Below are positions 6,934-10,123 of a stretch of 10,123 nt of DNA, one piece after another. How positions within the stretch are numbered: position 1 is the stretch's first letter; the number at the start of each line of letters is the position of its first letter. The position numbers were made by a program, and so were the translations under genes. Source of the stretch: Pseudomonadota bacterium (GTDB lineage: Bacteria; Pseudomonadota; Gammaproteobacteria; UBA5335); NCBI GenBank assembly GCA_021783685.1, contig JAJXTQ010000043.1:1-10123 (forward strand), given 5' to 3'. The notes below the pieces were generated by a model that saw only the letters and a list, made by a program, of their open reading frames with translations, ran no database searches and was not told the DNA's origin.

Positions 6934-7089
6934 TCATTTTATGCCATGCGCGCACGCATTCCCAGTAGGCACATGCGCGCCGCCAAAGAGGCGGTCAAGA
7001 TTCCCGCGTGCGAACACGCGCGCCGCGAGCGCGCCCGCCGCTGCGGCAATGAGCAGCAGCAGGGCGAGTTCCGTAAAAGGACTTTGCAC
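6934..7089 (-). pseudogene. N-terminal remnant of a second decayed antiporter
   Basis: GTG 7087-7089, three bases after the Na+/Pi gene stop, opens VQSPFTELALLLLIAAAAGA. This is the same first-helix text as the relic at 5272-5780 (PFAELALLLAIAAAV) and typical of CPA2 N-termini. Similarity ends after about 24 residues (LAAR). The rest (VFARGNLDRLFGG, then VPTGNACAHGIK) does not look like an antiporter and stops at 6934-6936. I infer the 5' stub of an antiporter gene whose body was deleted. A real 51-residue single-helix membrane peptide could still be translated, since it is tightly spaced behind the transporter. No ribosome site is convincing. Confidence 0.6.
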
Positions 7090-7092
7090 AGC

Positions 7093-8028
7093 TCAAATCT
7101 CCCGCTTCAGCCATGCGTCAAGTCGCGGCCAGGCATGGGGCATGAGGAGCAAGGCCACGAGGGCGGCGGCGAGGTTGAACACCGTATGAACCATCGCCAC
7201 CTGCTGCGTGGCGGGCAAGTCCATGACGAGGATTTTGCCAATGACCGGTTGCAAGAGTGTGGCGAACAGCAGCACCCCGAGGACATTGAAGCCGGTGTTG
7301 AGCAGCGCCAGCTTGCGTGCCAGCATGTCCAGCGCGGCACTGGCCAGCAGCGCGGTGGAGGTGGTGCCGATATTGGCGCCCGCCACCAGCCACACCGCCA
7401 CCTGCGGCGCGACGATGCCCTGCGACACCGCCAGCACCGCGAGTCCGCTGACGACGGAGGAAGATTGCACCAGCGCCGTGAGCAGGGCGCCGAACAGCAA
7501 GGCCAGCACCGGCGAGTCAAGCCATTCGTGCCACTCGGCCAGGGCCGGGTTGTGCGCCAGCGGCGCCAAGGCCTGGGAGATCAGGTCCAAGGCCAGGAAG
7601 ATGAGGCCGAAATAAAACGCCGCCTTGCCATAAGGGCGCCACGGACGCGGCCCGGCGAGTGACCAGAGGCCGCCCAGCGCAACGAAGACCGGACCCAGCC
7701 CCGCCACTTTCATGGCGACCAGCCAGGCGGTCAGGGTGGTGCCGACATTGGCGCCGATCATCACCGCGAGGGCGCCCCGATCCGTCAGGGCGCGGTTGTG
7801 CGACAGCCCGACCGCCATGGAAGTCACCGCCGAGGACGACTGCACCACCGCGGTCGCAACGGCGCCAACCAGCGCGCCGCGCCAGTCGGTTCGCGTCAAA
7901 CGGCGCAGGGCGTCGCGCAGGCGCTCCCCGCCGAGCCGCGCCATCTCTTCCGAGAACGCCGCCAGTCCGTGCAGGAACAGCATGACGGCGGCGAGGATCG
8001 AGAAAACCCAGGTGAAGAGCGGGCTCAT
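7093..8028 (-). CDS. Na+/phosphate cotransporter family protein (PNaS)
   Basis: This 311-residue inner-membrane protein contains the two inverted-repeat halves of the Na+/Pi cotransporter family. Each has the QSSS signature (63-66 and 188-191) and a following GAN-x-GTT motif (GANVGTT 92-98, GANIGTT 218-224); HTVFN near 281-285 is also typical. It lacks the cytoplasmic PhoU-like C-terminal region found in longer bacterial members such as YjbB. The family imports, or in some bacteria exports, phosphate with Na+; the direction here is not determinable. ATG 8026-8028 has GGAG at 8036-8039 and overlaps the stop of a potential leader ORF. Phosphoketolase two genes upstream uses inorganic phosphate, so phosphate supply is a reasonable role. 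Confidence 0.9.
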   Translation of the reverse strand: MSPLFTWVFSILAAVMLFLHGLAAFSEEMARLGGERLRDALRRLTRTDWRGALVGAVATAVVQSSSAVTSMAVGLSHNRALTDRGALAVMIGANVGTTLTAWLVAMKVAGLGPVFVALGGLWSLAGPRPWRPYGKAAFYFGLIFLALDLISQALAPLAHNPALAEWHEWLDSPVLALLFGALLTALVQSSSVVSGLAVLAVSQGIVAPQVAVWLVAGANIGTTSTALLASAALDMLARKLALLNTGFNVLGVLLFATLLQPVIGKILVMDLPATQQVAMVHTVFNLAAALVALLLMPHAWPRLDAWLKREI

Positions 8029-8081
8029 TCACATGCTCCGCAATGTAAGCGCCGTGGCACAGCCTTTTCCATAATGTCCAT
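8025..8081 (-). CDS. possible 18-aa leader peptide
   Basis: ATG 8079-8081 opens MDIMEKAVPRRLHCGACE and stops at TGA 8025-8027, which overlaps the ATG of the Na+/Pi gene as ATGA. GGAG lies 9 bases upstream of the start. The geometry matches translational coupling seen elsewhere in this cluster, and the peptide has a CGAC (CxxC) end. Such a short frame can arise by chance, so this is suggestive only. Confidence 0.3.
   Translation of the reverse strand: MDIMEKAVPRRLHCGACE
8036..8040 (-). promoter_or_regulatory. ribosome binding site of the Na+/Pi transporter
   Basis: CGGAG on the minus strand sits 7 bases before ATG 8026-8028 and lies within the last codons of the possible leader peptide. Confidence 0.65.
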
Positions 8082-8105
8082 GAACCCGTTCTCCAGCGTA
8101 AATGT

Positions 8106-8380
8106 TCAATCTGCCGGAAATCCGGCCATCCGCTCCAGCCAGACCAGCAGGCCGCCCGCCAGGCGCGGCGGCAGGTCGGGCAACGCCGCCATCTGCATGA
8201 GGGTCGCCGCGGACCAGGACATAACTGGAACCGAGCCAGGCCACGGCCAGGAAAAAATCGTGCGTCCCGGGCCCACGCAGCGCGACGAAGGCCGCCAGAA
8301 CCCGGCCGTCCCTGGATCACGGCGAAGGAAAGCAGCAACAATCCGGCGAACGCCCGGATGGTCGGTTTCAGTGCGGCCAT
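8106..8380 (-). pseudogene. small membrane protein with two apparent frameshifts
   Basis: ATG 8378-8380 begins [20 protein letters not shown], a hydrophobic helix. The frame then shifts near 8305-8312 to read VLAAFVALRGPGTHDFFLAV and AWLGSSYV, and again near 8212-8222 to SAATLMQMAALPDLPPRLAG, LLVWLERMAGFPAD and TGA 8106-8108. Joined, the pieces give about 90 residues with two or three hydrophobic segments. I do not recognise the family. The start overlaps the phosphoketolase stop by 13 bases, with GGAGGAG about 11 bases upstream inside that gene. The protein-like text in three frames argues for one real gene, broken or mis-sequenced, over chance. Confidence 0.55.
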
Positions 8381-10123
8381 ACCCAGTCGCTCTCCTCCGG
8401 TCGATCAACGCCGTGCTGGTGCGCATGACGGCGGCAGTCGATCTGCCGGTCGCGCAGCTTCTCCTTCACGTGAGCACCGGCCACGTGCAGCCGGGGCACG
8501 CGGTTGATGACGTCGATGGCCAGGCTGAAGCGGTCGATCTCGTTCTCGATGGCCAGTTCCAGCGGCGTGTTGATGTTGCCGCGCTCCTTGTAGCCGCGCA
8601 CGTGCAGGTTCTTGTGGTTGGTGCGGCGGTAGGCCAGGCGGTGGATCAGCCAGGGATAGCCGTGGAAGTTGAAGATGACGGGTTTGTCGACGGTGAACAG
8701 GCTGTCGAAGTCGGGATCGGAGAGCCCGTGCGGGTGTTCTTCCGCCGAGGTCATGCGGAACAGGTCTACCACGTTGATGAAGCGGATTTTGAGATCGGGG
8801 AAGTGTTCGCGCAGCAGGGCGGTGGCGGCCAGCGCCTCCAGGGTCGGGATATCGCCGCAGCCGGCCAGCACCACGTCCGGTTCGCTACCCTGGTCGTTGC
8901 TCGCCCAGTCCCAGATGCCCAGGCCCTTGGTGCAATGCCGGATGGCGGCATCCATGTCGAGATACTGCAGGTGCGACTGCTTGTCGCAGACGATCACGTT
9001 GATGTCGTTGTGGCTGCGCAGGCAATGGTCGGCGGTGGCGAGCAGGCAGTTGACGTCCGGCGGCAGATAGATGCGCGTGACCTGCGGGCTCTTGTTCACC
9101 ACCACATCCAGGAACCCCGGGTCCTGGTGGGTAAAGCCGTTGTGATCCTGGCGCCAGACGGTGGAGGTGATGAGCAGGTTGATGGAGGCGATGGGCGCGC
9201 GCCAGGGCAGTTCCTCGCAGATCGCCAGCCACTTGGCGTGCTGGTTGACCATGGAGTCGATGACGTGCACGAAGGCCTCGTAGGTGGCGAAGAAGCCATG
9301 GCGGCCGGTGAGGACATAGCCTTCGTACCAGCCCTCCAGGGTATGTTCGGAGAGCATCTCCAATACGCGGCCGTCGGTGGAGAGCTCGCCGCCGTCGGCA
9401 TCCTCGGGCAGGGTTTGCGCCAGCCACAGCTTCTTGCTCACCTCATAGATGGCGTCGAGCTTGTTGGAGGTATTCTCGTCCGGGCCGAAGACGCGGAAAT
9501 TGCGCATGTTGAGCCGCATCACGTCGCGCAGCATGGCCCCCAGCGGCCGGGTGTTCATGGCCCGCTCCCGGCCGGGTTGCGCCACCGCCTGGGCGTAGTC
9601 GCGGAAGTCCGGCATGCGCAGGTCGCGCCGCAGCAGGCCGCCGTTGGCGTGAGGATTGGCGCTCATGCGCCGCGCGCCTTCGGGCGCCAGCGCCTTCAAC
9701 TCGGGCAAGAGCCGGCCCTCGGCGTCGAATAGTTCTTCCGGCCGGTAACTTCGCAGCCAGTCTTCCAGCTGGCGCAGATGGGCCGGGTTGTCGTGCAGGC
9801 CGGACAGCGGCACCTGATGCGCGCGCCAGAATCCCTCCACCTTGCGCCCGTCCACTGTCTTCGGCCCGGTCCAGCCCTTGGGCGTGCGCAGCACGATCAT
9901 CGGCCAATGCGCGCGCTGCACCGGGCCGCCGCCGCGCGCCCGCGCCTGGATCTCACGGATCTCGTGAATACAGCGTTCCAGAGTCGCCGCCATGGCCCGG
10001 TGCATGACTTCCGGGTCTTCACCTTCGACGAAATGCGGCGTCCAGCCGTAGCCGCGCAACAGGCTCTCCAGTTCGTTGCCGGGGATGCGCGCCAGGATCG
10101 CCGGGTTGTTGATCTTGTAGCCG
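8368..10123 (-). CDS. xfp: phosphoketolase (Xu5P/F6P), C-terminal ~585 residues (partial)
   Basis: The frame is open to the right edge (first full codon at 10122, reading [13 protein letters not shown]) and ends at 8368. Phosphoketolase cleaves xylulose-5-phosphate (and often fructose-6-phosphate) with phosphate, giving acetyl phosphate and glyceraldehyde-3-P or erythrose-4-P, using thiamine diphosphate in the cytosol. Visible family text includes [29 protein letters not shown] with the conserved Glu, [16 protein letters not shown] (visible residues about 324-339), and the XFP C-terminal domain from about residue 413 ([43 protein letters not shown]). Family length is near 790, so about 200 N-terminal residues with the thiamine-diphosphate signatures lie outside. 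It is the most upstream visible gene. A 644-codon plus-strand frame over it is a shadow. Confidence 0.96.
   Translation of the reverse strand, partial: GYKINNPAILARIPGNELESLLRGYGWTPHFVEGEDPEVMHRAMAATLERCIHEIREIQARARGGGPVQRAHWPMIVLRTPKGWTGPKTVDGRKVEGFWRAHQVPLSGLHDNPAHLRQLEDWLRSYRPEELFDAEGRLLPELKALAPEGARRMSANPHANGGLLRRDLRMPDFRDYAQAVAQPGRERAMNTRPLGAMLRDVMRLNMRNFRVFGPDENTSNKLDAIYEVSKKLWLAQTLPEDADGGELSTDGRVLEMLSEHTLEGWYEGYVLTGRHGFFATYEAFVHVIDSMVNQHAKWLAICEELPWRAPIASINLLITSTVWRQDHNGFTHQDPGFLDVVVNKSPQVTRIYLPPDVNCLLATADHCLRSHNDINVIVCDKQSHLQYLDMDAAIRHCTKGLGIWDWASNDQGSEPDVVLAGCGDIPTLEALAATALLREHFPDLKIRFINVVDLFRMTSAEEHPHGLSDPDFDSLFTVDKPVIFNFHGYPWLIHRLAYRRTNHKNLHVRGYKERGNINTPLELAIENEIDRFSLAIDVINRVPRLHVAGAHVKEKLRDRQIDCRRHAHQHGVDRPEESDWVWPH

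Noticed and set aside
7798..9732. 644-codon open frame on the plus strand
   Set aside because: It lies antisense to phosphoketolase and the Na+/Pi region, has low-complexity shadow composition (Gly, Val, Asp, Gln rich), and the opposite strand is an unmistakable enzyme.

Overview
The window looks like a high-GC proteobacterial chromosome. It carries one long leftward (minus-strand) stress and ion-homeostasis cluster. Gene families, high GC and four-base ATGA gene overlaps all point to a Gram-negative; a chemolithotrophic or acid/stress-adapted beta- or gammaproteobacterium is only a guess. No tRNA, rRNA or CRISPR array is seen, and no stretch over 300 bases lacks a gene or gene remnant.

In the direction of transcription (right to left) the order is: the C-terminal about 585 residues of a xylulose-5-P/fructose-6-P phosphoketolase (8368-10123, cut by the window edge); a small membrane protein with apparent frameshifts (8106-8380); a possible 18-residue leader peptide (8025-8081); a Na+/phosphate-cotransporter-family protein (7093-8028); a short remnant of a cation/H+ antiporter N-terminus (6934-7089); a tandem universal stress protein (Usp) with one frameshift (5954-6843); a tiny lipoprotein reading frame (5801-5970); a second antiporter relic that has lost its core (5272-5780); an intact KefB-like CPA2 antiporter with an RCK domain (3501-5216); two intact tandem-domain Usps (2617-3504 and 1671-2567); and an intact NapA-like CPA2 Na+/H+ antiporter without an RCK domain (286-1674).

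The theme is repeated pairing of tandem Usp proteins with monovalent cation/proton antiporters, with stop/start overlaps (ATGA) at 1671-1674, 3501-3504 and 8025-8028. Phosphoketolase consumes phosphate and makes acetyl phosphate, so a Na+/Pi transporter beside it makes metabolic sense. The antiporters would handle Na+, K+ and pH, and the Usps are candidate nucleotide-binding sensors. Two degraded antiporters and several frameshifts in 5.5-6.1 kb and 8.1-8.4 kb suggest either ongoing gene loss after duplication or local sequence errors.

The left edge (1-298) differs: two overlapping rightward small ORFs converge on the cluster, and a leftward stub resembles the C-terminal helix-turn-helix of a serine recombinase. 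This may mark an old mobile-element boundary at the end of the cluster.
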